A DNA stretch of 49,558 nucleotides from Tieghemiomyces parasiticus. Lineage: Eukaryota > Kickxellomycota > Dimargaritomycetes > Dimargaritales > Dimargaritaceae. Position numbers and translations under genes: made by a program. Positions 33,601-46,315 of this stretch are shown here, piece by piece. The notes below the pieces were generated by a model. The model did not search any database and was not told the origin of the DNA. It saw only the letters and a list, made by a program, of their open reading frames with translations. Location of the stretch: contig JANBPT010000264.1 in the NCBI GenBank assembly GCA_027575765.1, forward strand, positions 1 through 49,558, written 5' to 3'. Positions within the stretch are counted from its first letter, which is position 1. Each line of letters begins with the position of its first letter.

Positions 33601-33846
33601 GTATTATAAACTTTCCATAGTGAGTTCTGTGAAATATAGTACTAGGTTTAGTTTATTACTAGTAGCTTGGCAATGATGAAGCAATGGAGACCTGCCAGTG
33701 CAAACTTGTAGGACGATTGGGACTTGCCCCCTCGGTCATTATCAGATCACGATCATGAAGCAATAGATTAAGGAAACTTGAACTAAGGTGTGTTGCATTG
33801 GGCAAGACCACCGCAGCCTCGTTCCAATTCAGCGGTCTTCATGGCT
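30657..33846. other. Intergenic region without a supportable gene
   Basis: This is 3.2 kb between the BAX-inhibitor start and the 3' end of the secreted-protein gene. It contains a G run of 9 (33279-33287), a C run of 8 (33512-33519) and a TG-rich stretch near 33123-33140. Open frames are short and unrecognised. The BAX-inhibitor promoter should lie in the first few hundred bases. Confidence 0.5.
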
Positions 33847-34551
33847 TTAGTGACGGCTGTTGGAGTTGAAAGACTCGCTGCTGGACGAGTGCTGGCTGCT
33901 GCTCTGCTGGGTGGAGCTGGAGCTGAACGAGCCGTTCTTGTTCTGGCCGCTGGCCTTGGTCTGCTCGAAGCTGTTCTGTCTACCACCATCCTGAGTCTTG
34001 GTGTAGTCAAACGACCCGTTACGGTCGCGGCCGCTGGCCTGGTCGACCGATTTGGTGTACTGACTGTCGGCTGATTTGGTGTTCTCGAAGCTCTGGGAAC
34101 CGTGACGGTTGCTCTGGTCGGCCTTGGTGTGCTCAAAGGTAGACTGGTTGCCGCTGGCAGCGGCGTGTAGCGAATCGGAGGCGCTGCCGTTGCGACCACG
34201 GGTGCTGGCCGCCTCGTACTCATACCGCTGGTTGCCGTTGTTGGATTGGGTGTGGTCGTAGTTGGAGGCGCCTTGACGGTTGCGGGTGCTCTCCTGGGTG
34301 CGTTCGTAGTCGTTGTAGCCCTGGCTGCCCTCGCCGGCGGCGTAATTGAAGGAGCCATTGCGGTTCTTACCACTAGCCTGGGCGGCACTCGAATTATCGT
34401 AGCTGCTGTTGAACTTGTCGTGATCGTAGTTGTAGGAGCTGCCACCGCGGGCGTGGCTCAAGGCGCCCGAGTTGCCACCAGTGGGGGCGGCCAGAGACTC
34501 GGCAGTAAAAAGGACGGCGATGGTAGCAACGAAGGCGAGGGAGAACTTCAT
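33847..34551 (-). CDS. Secreted, cysteine-free Ser/Asn/Gln-rich repeat protein
   Basis: This single exon encodes 234 residues. A clear signal peptide (MKFSLAFVATIAVLFTAESLA) would be cut before APTG. The mature part has no cysteine, no membrane helix and no GPI-like tail. It is made of about nine loose repeats of 12-20 residues in which a basic/Asn turn, R/K-N-G-S, is followed by F-(D/E/N)-x-T-K or a variant: NRNGSFNYAA, NRQGASNYDHTQ, GRNGSASDSLHAA, NQSTFEHTK, HGSQSFENTK, DRNGSFDYTK, RQNSFEQTK and NKNGSFSSSS. Several repeats carry an N-glycosylation sequon (NGS, NQS). The C-terminal 30 residues are nearly all Ser, Gln and Asn. I recognise no family. A cell-wall, adhesive or self-assembling role is conceivable but only inferred. 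A strong TATA box upstream suggests regulated expression. Confidence 0.78.
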   Translation of the reverse strand: MKFSLAFVATIAVLFTAESLAAPTGGNSGALSHARGGSSYNYDHDKFNSSYDNSSAAQASGKNRNGSFNYAAGEGSQGYNDYERTQESTRNRQGASNYDHTQSNNGNQRYEYEAASTRGRNGSASDSLHAAASGNQSTFEHTKADQSNRHGSQSFENTKSADSQYTKSVDQASGRDRNGSFDYTKTQDGGRQNSFEQTKASGQNKNGSFSSSSTQQSSSQHSSSSESFNSNSRH

Positions 34552-34709
34552 GGTGACGTTAAGAGCGGAGGAGGAGGGTGGGTTAGGGTGTTGGAAGTTT
34601 CAGTGGAGTTCTGATGCTGAAAGGAACAGTGGTCGTTAAAAGGTGCGGTGGAATGCTGTGAATGGCAAGCGGGTGACTGATGCTGACTTTGAGGAGGATG
34701 GTTCATGTA

Positions 34710-34717
34710 TATTTATA
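34710..34717 (-). promoter_or_regulatory. TATA box of the secreted repeat-protein gene
   Basis: The minus strand reads TATAAATA here, about 160 bases upstream of the ATG at 34551, a good distance for a fungal TATA promoter. It is the clearest TATA element in the window. Confidence 0.6.
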
Positions 34718-37700
34718 AGAGTAGATGGTCAAAGCCCAGGGTACTAGGAGTCAGCATCGACCGAAGCCCACTGTACGCAAGTAAGGACGTGAACCTTGTT
34801 GGTTTTCAGCCGCCAGGCTTGGATATTTTTTTTTACACATCAAAGGGAGCCCGCAGCAAGCCCAAATTCTCGAACCAGGCCTAATCTGTTAGGTTGAGAG
34901 AACACTGAGTTCACTAACCTCACTAGCTTCTGGTCGATTCACCTAGATGACTTCCGGCAGAGCCGTGGCGCTGGCTCCACTGCAAGGCTTTGTCAGTGAC
35001 GGATAGTCATTTACCGCCCAAGTGAACCTCATGCGTCAGCCTATGCGCCACGCAGCGTGCAGGACAATAGGGCACCAAAGGCAATCCGGTCGAACATGGT
35101 AGTCCGCCCATTCGGGTTTCCCAAGCACACTAGGCAAGCAGGTAAATTGCCATCCTTGTTGCAAAAGCAATGCTGGTAAACCTTATGGAAGGAGAGGATC
35201 CTTTTAGGTACTATAATTGCTCGCTTATATTACTTCATGGACTACCGGGCAGGGATAGTGTATACGCACCTTGCCCTACTGGCACAGGGAGTGTGACAGG
35301 AAGTGCTAGCATTGGCATCCTACACCTCCTCCTCCCCCTACTTCTGCACATGCAAGCCCCGCAGCAAGCTAATCCGCTTCCATTTTTCGCAGCTTGCTCC
35401 CTTTCTAATGCACCTGCAAACGCAGCGGCAAGAGGATGGTGAAAATATTAGTCACCTTTATCGTGGCGTTTATACTCTGCGTCGAGAGTGCAGAGTCGTA
35501 TTGGAGGAGACCTTCGCCTGCCTGTGTCGGTGTCTGTGTATACTATTTTCAGCCGTTTAGTCACACCGCAGCTGAAACGCTGAGCTTGGCGGGTGCGATA
35601 ATTTTGGCATGGAAGTGAACCGCGGCCGCTCTGCCCACTGGGTCAACAATGAACCTACCTCGCTTCTTACACAGACTTTCGACTACCGGCACTGAAACCA
35701 AGTCTTCGTCCCGTCGCTGAATACTTACACGGCTGCACTGGCTAGACCGCTCTGCTGCCATTGAACCGGTGGTATACCCTAATCGTATGCGGTTAAGATC
35801 TACAGCTTCTCCTTAAGCAGGTGTCGACTTCCGCTTATGGAATGGGATTATTCGGCCGGCCTTAGAGATAGAGGTTAGGCCTTAATACCTAATACAAATC
35901 TAGTTATCAGTGCGCCCCCAAAGACTTCCATACATCTCAGTACTTTAGAGCCGTGTACCAGTAGGCGCTACCTTTTACTTTATGTTGGTGACCATGACAC
36001 GTCGATATGTATGTATCACAACTTGTCAACTTCTAACGTCTCTTTGATAGGCTCAGTTTTAACGTGACAGACATAACCTTATAGGCCTCTCGACATTGAT
36101 CAACCCTTATGCTCACCATTTATGTACTACCAATGCACCAATTAGACCCTTACCACGTGTGAGTTCGGGGGGGGGGGGTGACTACTCGAGACTTCTATTG
36201 ACTGCACTATAACCCTTTGGCTGACTCCAAACCGGGCTTGCGTTATTCTTAACACAGTGCATCAAGGATGTGCCACCCAACACTTAGCATCGCTAAGTGC
36301 GAGCCATTTTGAGTCACTGGCGTTCCGCCTCAAACGATCAAGCTGATGTCATTCGGACTTTAACAGTCCTGGTGGGAAGGACGGAGGTTTATTTCGCATT
36401 GCGTAGACACTGCAACCCTCATTTGTATGGTGGCTAGCCAATGTCCGTTTATAAAACTCCTAGTGGGAAAAGGGGGATGGGTGTCATAAAAATATATGCT
36501 CTGTAGTATTCTCAAGAAAGGGGAAGGGGCGGAATTAGTCATCTCGCTCGGTAAATCAATTGATCCGTGGGCCTAATCGAGGTCAGACAGCCCTGCCCGC
36601 CCACTTTGGCGCGCTATTGTAGCTTTAGGCAAGTTGGACAGAGTAATCGTACATCTTTTTTGTGCCACGGTCTCTCGCCACACCGCTCCAACCCCCTCCT
36701 CGCTCAGCGTGCATTATCAGTCAGTGGTATTTGGTATGGGAAATGGGGGACAAGGGTGAGATCTACTAGCCTGGGGATTGCAGGCTAAATTTTCAGAGCC
36801 TGACTCGCCTCGTATACAAGTTGCGACCGGTGCGTGCGCGCTGCTGGTAAGAATAGCTGATTGATAATTTGTCAGCTGCACCTAGCTTCAGCACTAACCT
36901 TATTCGACTCAGGTCTGGGCGTGAGAAAAGGGTATTACTAATGCCGACGGTAGTTCCCTACGGTTAGCCTCTAATAGTGTGGTTCAGGTACACTGTGGAG
37001 GGGATAAATGTTATTCCCCCGCAATTCGGAGGTAGGTCGGGACCGACAACTAAATCATGGCATAGCATGGCCTTGGCAGTAAATTTCGTCATAGCTATAT
37101 TTAGTGTGGTGGAAAGGGACGAAGAGTAGGCTGCACTGTTTGGTCTCCAAAACAAGATTAGCAGCGACGGCCGGTATACACATCAGACTTGGCGATAGTC
37201 TTCAGTGTCTCCGTTGGTAGCTCGTTCCAATCACACCGACGATGTGCAGTGTTAATCGGAAAAGCCATCTTGTAAAGCCACCTAACTCCGTAACGGTCGC
37301 TCTTGGCTCACAAGGTTCCTCAAGTAAGGCTGCTAAGGATAAAAGACGTGGCGATCGAAACCGGCCATAGTAGATTACCAACCAAAGTGGAATGTTGTAA
37401 CAGGGTGTTTGTAACCTGGGGGTGGGAGTCCAACGGTAGTCAAACGCAATCGGGCTTCGAAGCACAAGGTTTTAGGTCGTCAGTATTTACCGGTTTACTA
37501 GACATCTCTGGTGTTAACCTTAGCTTATCCATCCTGGACCACATACAAAGAATACTCATTACAGGGTGTTTCAGAGAGGTTCGTTTCGAGCATCCCAATC
37601 CACTCGACGGGCCTTGGCTAGCAGATTTCCCCTTCCCCAGTGACCATATGATCCCGGTTACGTGGTGATATGCATGTGAACCTCCATAAGCATCCGAGTT

Positions 37701-40700
37701 GAAATATCAGAGTTTGGCACCCAGCTAGCATTGATTTTCCTCCCATCTCCAGGGTGGAAAATAAGTCCGACGGCGTATCCTTAACACTAGGACACTCCGA
37801 ACTGGGTAAGTGGAGTTTCATTATCAACGTACACCCTAGTCGGTGATCTTATCGCCGAGGTGCCCACGATAACCGCGTACTACCAAGGATACCTTCTTGG
37901 CACGGAGGAATGATGAGGCGGGAGGTGTAGAAGCCGCTCTAGTCCGCCGCTACTTTGAGCCTTTCGAAGGGTGTTGTCGAAGGGAATCAGGGTGCCTATG
38001 TAAAAGAGGGTGGTGAGGGGGGAGGACTTTGGGTAGATAAAGCGGAAACGATGTTGCTCAGGGCCTAGGCGGTACGTATACCCTTTTTGGCAACATATTA
38101 GTTGGTTAGAGGGACTAAAGTTTACGATCGAACCCCGGGAGCCTTGGTTTCGTCGAGTCCATTAAATGTATACGATCAACTGTTATATTTTAACTGACTC
38201 AATCTAATCAGGCTTCCCCGATCATACCCCAAAGCCTATACGGATTAAAGCATGTCGCAGCCAAATAGGAGGTACGAACGACCACCGCAAGGCCGTGAGG
38301 AAGAAGGAAGGGGAGAGTCAGTTCGCCACAATGCCGCCTTCTAGGCAAGATAAAGATTATGGCCATAAGCTTTAGGCTTGGGGCCTAACCCAGTTACATG
38401 GTGAGAGGGGACGTGTGGCGCGTTCACTGCCTCTTTCCCCCTATTCCGGTAATCCATACTGAACGTGCCAATCAACACCACGCTCGTCACTCGCCTTTTT
38501 CTTTTTTTGGTTCGCCCTTCCTTAACCCTCCCCCTCCTGGGCCTTTGTCCATCGGACATTGACGGGTCCCAGTGGCTCAGGGGCTCTTACTGCCACCAGG
38601 ATTCAGACGAGACAAACTGGAACTCAAAAGCTACGGGCTCTGTTTAGCCTTAGAGTCGCCGAAGCGTGAAACCGAGCCAACCGGCTGGTGTCACCACAAA
38701 GCCCCGGGGTATTCCGATGATCCAGTGTCAATAAAAGGAAACTCCGGGATAGCGGAAATCCGGTGGACCCGCCGGGCGAATGATCGTCGCTCGGCACAGG
38801 TCCGAACGAATGGATGACCATGCAGGTTCAACGTTATGGGCCTCACGGGTGACTTGCATCCTCGCTCTGCAGCCCTGTCACCGATGGTGTCCATTGGGCC
38901 TCCTCCCTTGACGCCACCATCCTATCCCAGGTATTGGACATTTGGGTGGCGCTGGATAGACCCTCTGGCCCTCACCCCACCGATCCTCTCGCCTCCTTCC
39001 TAGGATTATGTCATATGCTAATCGTGCCACCCCTGCGCACCTGAATGTAATTAGGGCACTTCCGATTTAGAAACCTGCTGAAGTTTAATTATTGGTGCCG
39101 AATGAAAGTATAGAGCGAATGACTTTGGAGGGAGAGGGTTCGGACGTTGTTACCCGCCTCCATATCTTATCCAACTGTCCACGAGAAGGATAGGCAGTTG
39201 CGGGTGATTACAAAGGTGACATCGTCGGGCAACTGGATACTCCAGGAATCGGCTATCCCTTATACAACATATACATGATCCGAGGTGATGCCCGCCGCCA
39301 CTGCATTTACGTATGGCTCCGGGTCGGTTTGAGTGCGGTCCGATTAGGACAACAGCGGTATTATATGAGATGATTATGGTCCAGAATATCTGCTAAACCC
39401 ACTCCATGCACCCCAGAATGTTAATACTGGTCTCGGTCACTGACCCTATCGTGGCTGGTAGGTTGCTTATGGTTTTAAGCAACCGGTGGCCGTTTTCATA
39501 ATGACATACACAGGGAAGGCCGTTCGCCTGCAAACTAGTTGGTTTATGTCAAAGAGCATAGTTACTCGTCCTCCTTCGTGGCATCACGATATCCCCTTGC
39601 GTAGACGAGGTACGGGTGGAGAAGGTCGTGTCGACCTGTTTTATTTTGACCGAAAAGCTAAAGTAGTTCAGCTTGTCTCTTATAGTCGCTTTTCATAAAG
39701 ATCGTCCCCTATTAACCAACGACTGCCGATGATTCCTCTTCTCCGCCGTTCTCCGTTGCAGCAGTCAACCAGGGAGTCAAGCATAGAGAAGAAAGGGAAA
39801 GGTCGTGAGACCCAACCCCGAGCGCCTCCATGGGGCCTTGGTGGTGGAGGTGCAGGAGTCCAAATTTTCGCAGTCCCTGCTGAACAGAAAAAATGCAAAG
39901 TGAGAAAAGCAGGATGCACTGATATAATAAGCGGAGGGATGTACCGGAGCCGGATGGAGGGGACATGTTCGTGACCAACACGCTGCGCCCCTGACCCAGC
40001 TAATACTGGCAATCCCTATTGAGTTATGTAGGTCTAGCATGTTCGACTGGTAGGCCAATGACCTAGCCAGCCGTCGACATTGACACGGCATTAGAACGGG
40101 CACCAAACAGCGTAAAGTAACCATGGCGGCCTAAAAAGGGTCCAGTAGATACGGCTACGCGCAGATTTACAAAGACGAAATATTTCACGGATAAAAATAA
40201 AGTGGAAAAGCCGGCCATACTGTAGGGCTCAGTGACCATTCGTTGGCGGGCCCGACCCTCCGTCCCTTTTCCCGCACGACAATCCGCTGCCATAGTGGTC
40301 TGTGCCAACCTACTGGTCGCCGGTGTTGTATTAAAGTCTCTTCCCCAACGCTAGTCTCAGGCTGCAATGACCGGATGGACGGCAGGTAGGAAATACTGCC
40401 CCCCCCCTCGCTCAGCTTGCTGCTCTATCGCAGCGCATGCCATGGGGTTTAGACGTCGATATACCATTTTCCACTCCACAAATTACCTATCAGCATCAGA
40501 ATTGGGGGGGGCGGTTTAATCAATCGAGCCTCGGTAGCAGACTGATGGGTCAGAGTGAGGGGCAACAGGATATCACTACTGTACTCTTTTTTGTATTTCC
40601 CTCGACGGTGCCACCTTCTGTAGGGCCTGCCCTGCCTCATTCGCCCCCGCAGCCTGACCTTACGGCCAACCTGCTGCTGAACACCAAGTATAGATAGTCC

Positions 40701-42140
40701 GCCTGGGGGATGGGGTGTGGTACGCGGGGTGTAACCCCACCGCTGAGGGTCGCCAACCGAATGGGCTCAACGCGAGAGGAACGGCGGCGGGAAGAGACCA
40801 GCAGAGCGAAACAATCGCCAGGCCAACCAGTCGGGCGTAACCGGCGCCTTGTCCGCCCCTAAAACTTCCTCACTCCACTAGTGGTCGGAAAATGACACTA
40901 CTGTTGGCGTCTGCTGCGGCGCGCAGCCCCTCTCCCCGCTCACCAGATCTCCGGCCCCGACGCTCTTCCTTGCCCCCTGGGCCCGGTCTAGTGAATGGCC
41001 TCCCCCTCCGCTCATTACTTTCCTGGACCGTTATCTTTCTCCTTTGTACCCTGTTCCTCACCACCGAGGTAGGTTGATCCCTGCCAAGACTTCGCGATGT
41101 CTGGAGGATTCAGCCAAAGGGGGGAGATACAAGGACCTTGTATAGGGGGAAGTCGACACCGACCTAGCGTAGCAGTGGTCCAGGAACAAGGCATAGGGAG
41201 GTGCAGTAAGCGCCAAGAGACAGGGATGCACCAGGCCATTACTTCTCTCGCCGCCCGCTGGAGGCGTTGGAAGGGCAGGGAAGAGGTCTTCAGCACCAGC
41301 AGCTCCTACGGGCGCCTTTTGGTTCGGGGAAAAGGTTGGGCCGCAGACGAACGTGAGAAGTGGGAAGGGGATCGTTAGCGCATTTTAGTCAGCCTGGCCA
41401 AAAAACCAGAGTCGTGGGGCGCAGCGGGACCGAGTGTATCGAGGCACGACCCCAACGATTGGCCCGGGGAGCCGCGGTCTGATTAAGCGCCTAGTTGGAT
41501 AAAAAGAGGGGTGGTGAGGCCAGAAAAACAGGGTGTCCGGAATCGCCGGTCCAATCGGCAACAGGGGGGGGAGCTCATGGCCTGATCGCACAATAACCCT
41601 CCTTCTCCCGCGGTGCCACCATGTTCCTCCCTCCCCATACCGGGTCCCGCGTTAAACGTGTGTGTGTGCCAGGTTCATCTCCGGGCCATCCCGTGCAAAC
41701 ATATATAGTCGGCAACGCCCGCCCCTTCTCTTCAAGTTGTTCACTACCAGGATTCCAACCCTTCCAACTCCAGCCACCATATCTGGCGCTTTGTCTTCTA
41801 CTCTTCTCCTTCCATTACCACACCACTCAAACTTCCGTCCGTGATTTCCTCATTCGGAAGCCCTATGTAGATACATATATATATATAATATTACCAAGAC
41901 CGGCCTTGGCATCCATCCCCCTATCCCAAAATTTGTGAAATTAACTGACCTAACGCTTCATTCGTCAGGGGACTCAGTGATTCACTTGTACACCTCCCCC
42001 CAGCCTATCTATACTTCTCCCCGACCCCCCCCCCTGTGTACATGCGTGTGCCGACGACCCGGTCGCCCACTCCTGTCCACCCGTCCAACATTTAATACAC
42101 CGTCAGCGACCCCCCCCACCAGCCTTCTACAACCCGCATC
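34718..42140. other. Largest gene-poor interval
   Basis: These 7.4 kb contain no gene I can support on either strand. Visible items are G or C runs (36167-36178, 40399-40407, 40504-40511, 41564-41571, 42025-42034, 42110-42117), an AT-repeat near 41875-41889 about 250 bases upstream of the bZIP ATG, and a long pyrimidine-rich leader before that gene. Open frames here are all under about 125 codons, overlap each other in several frames and lack recognisable domains. Confidence 0.5.
41875..41889 (+). promoter_or_regulatory. AT-repeat / TATA-like region of the bZIP gene
   Basis: An (AT)n tract ending in TATAATATTA lies about 255 bases before the ATG at 42141. It may act as the TATA element or be only a microsatellite. 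Confidence 0.35.
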
Positions 42141-43631
42141 ATGGACGCCAATTACTTGAACCCCAACTTGCTCAGCTACCTGCTCGACCAGTCGGCCGGC
42201 CTGAACCCGCCCGCCGTTGCTGCCACGCCCAGCTACGCTGTGCCCGACAATGGTGAGCTGTACCGCCAGCTGCTCACCGAGATGATCAATCATCCTGAAT
42301 ACAACACCGGCTCCTTCCTGCTCGACAGCAGCGAAGGTTCTTCACCCCTGGTCGGGTCACCCACCCTGCTGACCCCGTCCAACCCGACGGCCAGCTTCGC
42401 CCCCTCCGCCTTCAACATCAGCTACGGTGGAGCCATGGCCCCCACCCAGGCCCTGCCCGGGTCAGTCAACATGTTTACCCCCTCCGGACTCCCCACCCCA
42501 ACCTTTTCGACCCGCCCGGCACTGTCGATCGACACCACTACCTCGGCTGGCACCATGGCGGCGACCAATGTCACCCGTCCCGTCGCTGGTCCCTCGCCGA
42601 ACCTTACCAAGGTTGCCGTCAGTAATGACAAGCCCTCAGGTGACCGTATCCCTTCAGCGTCCCTTACATCGTCGGTGTCTTCCTCTCCCACCGCCTCCTC
42701 CCCCACCGCCAATTCACTCAAGCGTGCAGCCAGCGCCCTAGATGAGGACGAGGTGGTCGATATGAAGCAGTTATCGTCCAAAGAGCGTCGCCAGATCCGC
42801 AACAAGATCTCGGCCCGCAACTTCCGTGCCCGCCGCAAGGAGTACATCACCACCCTCGAGGGCCAGGTCAGCGAGCTGCAGGACGAACTGGACGAGGCGC
42901 ATGACTCGCTTGAGCAGGCCAACCACAAGTGCCGGCGTCTGCAGGCCCGCCTTGACCAGCTAGCCCTGGCTGTGGACCCGGCCCTGCTTAAGCTCGCCGT
43001 GGAGACCGCTGACCGGGCCACCGCGCTGCTCGAGCAGCAGGAGAAGGCCCAGCGGGCCGTCGCTGACGCCGAGGAACTTGCGAGCCAGCAGGCTGACGCC
43101 GACAACAGCAACTCGCCGTCATTACCCGAGACTGCGATCCCCGCCCACCACCGTAAATCCTCCGCCGCTACGCTTATGTCACTCCTCAACCTGTCCACTC
43201 TGCTCACGCACAGCAAGACTCCCGTCATTCTGCCCTCCTCCGCGCCCATCTTTGCCCTTCCGCCCCCCACTCCACTGGGTACCCACACCAGCGATAACGT
43301 CACCTCGCCGCCGCCCACGCCCTTCGCCTCCCCGGTACTCACCGCCATGTCTACTCCAGAGACTTTGGTGGGTGACGACGAGATTTTGGGTCATTTGGAC
43401 GGCAGGGCCAAGGCTGCCAAGCTGACTTCGTCCCGTGCCAGTTTCTGCCACACCCCAGCCTTCTTCAGCACGCATGCCACCGCTACCCCGGTTAACAGCA
43501 CGAGCCCCAGCCTGCGCGCCAAGCAGCTCCCGCATAGCCAGGCCGAACTGGAGTCTCTCGAGAGCACCTTGGCCCACCAGTTCCACAACGTCCTCTCCGC
43601 CTCCCTCGACCAGGTTGCCCAACTCCAGTAG
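42141..43631 (+). CDS. bZIP transcription factor
   Basis: This single exon encodes 496 residues. The basic region at about 212-235 (SSKERRQIRNKISARNFRARRKEY) has the DNA-contacting N-x7-R pattern, Asn221 to Arg229. The zipper follows with Leu239, Leu246, Ala253, Ala260 and Leu267, an imperfect heptad series, then a second coiled-coil-like Ala/Glu/Gln stretch to about 325. The N-terminal 200 residues and the C-terminal part are Ser/Thr/Pro-rich, as in activation domains; repeated PPTP and SPT sites may be kinase targets. The NKISARNFRxRRKEY core is typical of a widespread fungal bZIP group, so it is a nuclear sequence-specific regulator; target genes cannot be inferred. The upstream interval is very long with a pyrimidine-rich leader, suggesting elaborate regulation. 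Confidence 0.9.
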   Translation: MDANYLNPNLLSYLLDQSAGLNPPAVAATPSYAVPDNGELYRQLLTEMINHPEYNTGSFLLDSSEGSSPLVGSPTLLTPSNPTASFAPSAFNISYGGAMAPTQALPGSVNMFTPSGLPTPTFSTRPALSIDTTTSAGTMAATNVTRPVAGPSPNLTKVAVSNDKPSGDRIPSASLTSSVSSSPTASSPTANSLKRAASALDEDEVVDMKQLSSKERRQIRNKISARNFRARRKEYITTLEGQVSELQDELDEAHDSLEQANHKCRRLQARLDQLALAVDPALLKLAVETADRATALLEQQEKAQRAVADAEELASQQADADNSNSPSLPETAIPAHHRKSSAATLMSLLNLSTLLTHSKTPVILPSSAPIFALPPPTPLGTHTSDNVTSPPPTPFASPVLTAMSTPETLVGDDEILGHLDGRAKAAKLTSSRASFCHTPAFFSTHATATPVNSTSPSLRAKQLPHSQAELESLESTLAHQFHNVLSASLDQVAQLQ

Positions 43632-46315
43632 AGGAACTGCACGCGACGCGAGTCACACCGACGCATTTTATCACCTTTTCCCCTCTCCATGGCATTGTTT
43701 CTGCTCCATAATATTTCGTTGCGCCCTTTCTGCCATTCTTTTTCTCCTTTTTAATACTGTATTATACGCGCCAGTCCATCTGAGTTCACTCTTTACGGCT
43801 GTTGACCTATTCAACACTCCTCTAAGTTTAATCATTTACCGCAGTTAGGTTATTTAAGACTTTGTAAGAAACAATATAGTAAAGCCTTATTATCCAAGTC
43901 TTAGACTCCCATTTTATTAAAAAGAAAGATAGGTCGATGTACAGAAGCCACATTGGCACCGCCTGGATGGCCGTTGGCGGCTTAACATGCCACGTTCCGC
44001 TGGATTCCTAAAAGTGGAGCGAGTCGGGGCCTAGGAAAGATAAACGGTTCGCTGCTGATGATTCCTAACCACATTCCAAAAACGAGTATCTGGGAGACGA
44101 TGTCATCGGTGTCACCATAGCATCACGTCGATGAGCAGTACGTTGACTTCCGTGGGAAGGCCAAGGGGGAGCCTTGACTAGGTCATAGGCAATTGGCCCG
44201 GTCCAATTGCACGGGGGTTTACCAGAAGGGTAGACCGATGGAGCAGCCCTTAGCGACTAACAGGATCGGCAGTGTGTGACATGCATGCCATTAATAATCG
44301 TCCCTAAAAGACAGCGGAAAGAGGAAGTGTATGTGGGTGTGTGCTGGAGAGGGGACGTCGAGGCAGCAATGATGTGAGGAAATTATTACGGTGGAAAAGG
44401 GGATGTCGACCCAACAGCGAGGGGTGGCAAGCACGCCTGCAACGACATCGACGGGTGCGGACTCACATGGAGGAAAGATAGGGTGACCTGGCCCTCGAGT
44501 TGGATGCTAAATGGGAAGGGGGAGAGAGAGAATGGCGTTGTCCCCTGGAGCGACCGGCACGCTAGAACTCATCAGCGCTGCGATCAGGGTCCTACGTGCT
44601 AAAGGGGGTGAGTGAAAGAGAGGCCCTGTACGGGGGAAATGGACATCCGGGTCTCAGGGGTGGATGGTACTGACACATTCATGACAAAAGTGGCCGCAAC
44701 CGATCGCGATGCCTGCAAGCAAATTCAGCAACTGGTGACGTTCGTCGCCTGGGTGGCATATTCTACGCACGTCAGGAGGTGGATCGTCGGGTAATGTATA
44801 AGCCGCATAAAGGTGAAGCCAATGAGACGGGGTCGCGCGTATTTGCTAGAATAGCCCACGAAGAGGGCCAGGTGGTGTCTGTACTACTGAATGTTCAGGC
44901 GAGGTGAAGTACGCTGCTGTCCTTCTCCTCTCATCCGTAGCCTGGGAGATACATTGGGCTCGCTCCACATGCCTACCTCTGCACCTTGTGGCCTTGGATA
45001 CCGGAGCCACCATCCGTAGCGGGGCCTAGCCTGGCTGATACATTGTGGCATCTGAATACCGGCGACACGTGGACCGATTGCCGTTTAGGAGTGCAATGAG
45101 GTACACTCCTTCCCTACCCTTTGCATACCCGCCGTGGGGCTGTGAATAGCCCAGTGGTGAGCGAGTGGAGGTTTTAGTAGCCCGGCCACGGTGTAAAATG
45201 AGGGTGGGCCCTGCAACGAAGTGGAGGAAAAAAGGGACTCCGGTTATCTAGCTATGATTCCTGCAGGTGCCGCGTCCAATCGCCAACAACCTTGCTGTCG
45301 GAGCGCTTTTGAGTCACTAAACCTCGGTGTGTCTTCTTTCGGAGTGTTTCTTATTATAATCCGACCCATCACGTTTCGTTTCAGGACCTTTACAATCCGA
45401 GCGCCAGTTGATCCGGCGACTTATTTATCCGTGACGCAGAGGGGTGATGCCGAAAATGGGGATGAGAGGGGTCAGGAGGGTGACTATACCTCGAAGGCAC
45501 CCTCTTATCTATTCAGGTCGGTTACCGCCCAATCTAAGTAGCCCACGGCTCAGCGCTTGCCCTGCCCCTCCTTAGACACGCAGTTTACCCACGAATAGGG
45601 AACAGGGTCTGCAACCAGCGCTGTATTCGCCCGCCTTAAAATAATGAACTGGCGACCTAATCCCTGGGCCGGCGTTCACACCGCCGACATAATTGATGAC
45701 GACTGGCACAAGTAAGGTAGTAATAGGCGGTAAGGTGATCGAAGGTAGATAAACGTCGTCGGCAAATCAATGGAAGTACCCGGCAGCCGACAACCCCAGA
45801 ATATTCGGCGACCATTCTGCTTACATGTAGGCCAGCAAGGCACGTCCGACTTCTAGCCCCAAGGCACCTCACAGCTGCCGTCCACCTTCCAGGGAAAACA
45901 GAAAAACAAGGAGACGAGGGAACAACCGACTACCTTCGAACCCCCTGAACCGATAGCCTAGGCTACATCCCGTCTCCTGTGACCCGATCTGGGAGGCGAC
46001 AGCGGATCGCTAGGGAAGGAAGGGTTGGATCCCCCTTATTTGAGGTTGGAAAGCCTACCCTCTCCCAGGTGAATCCCGCGCAAGGGTTTCCCTTGACACC
46101 GACCAGTACGTTCGATTTGTTGCGTTCCGCTCACCGCCATAGGTCACCATTGTTTATCGTTTCTGACCAGGCGACTACATTTCGTTACTGCATGTAAGGG
46201 ATCCCGCATCTACCAACGCGTACGCCACAAAGAAGCGCAGGTCCGTTGTCGGTCAACGCCGGGGAACAACTGCCTACTTCGAACTTGAACGTTGGTTACC
46301 GTAGGGCCCCACGCC
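43632..46315. other. Intergenic region without a supportable gene
   Basis: This is 2.7 kb between the bZIP stop and the oxidoreductase start. The first 250 bases are T-rich and probably hold the bZIP 3' untranslated region (AT-rich around 43735-43920). The remaining frames, for example 45221-45541, show no family resemblance. Confidence 0.5.

Noticed and set aside
33783..34445. 220-codon Thr/Ala/Pro-rich frame overlapping the secreted protein
   Set aside because: The repetitive codons of the secreted-protein gene keep other frames open. Only the frame with the signal peptide makes biological sense.
42422..43348. 308-codon open frame antisense to the bZIP gene
   Set aside because: It is a shadow of GC-rich coding sequence: Ser/Arg/Val-rich with no domain, while the sense strand encodes an obvious bZIP protein.
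45221..45541. 106-codon frame upstream of the oxidoreductase
   Set aside because: There is no family resemblance, no signal peptide and no spliceable partner.
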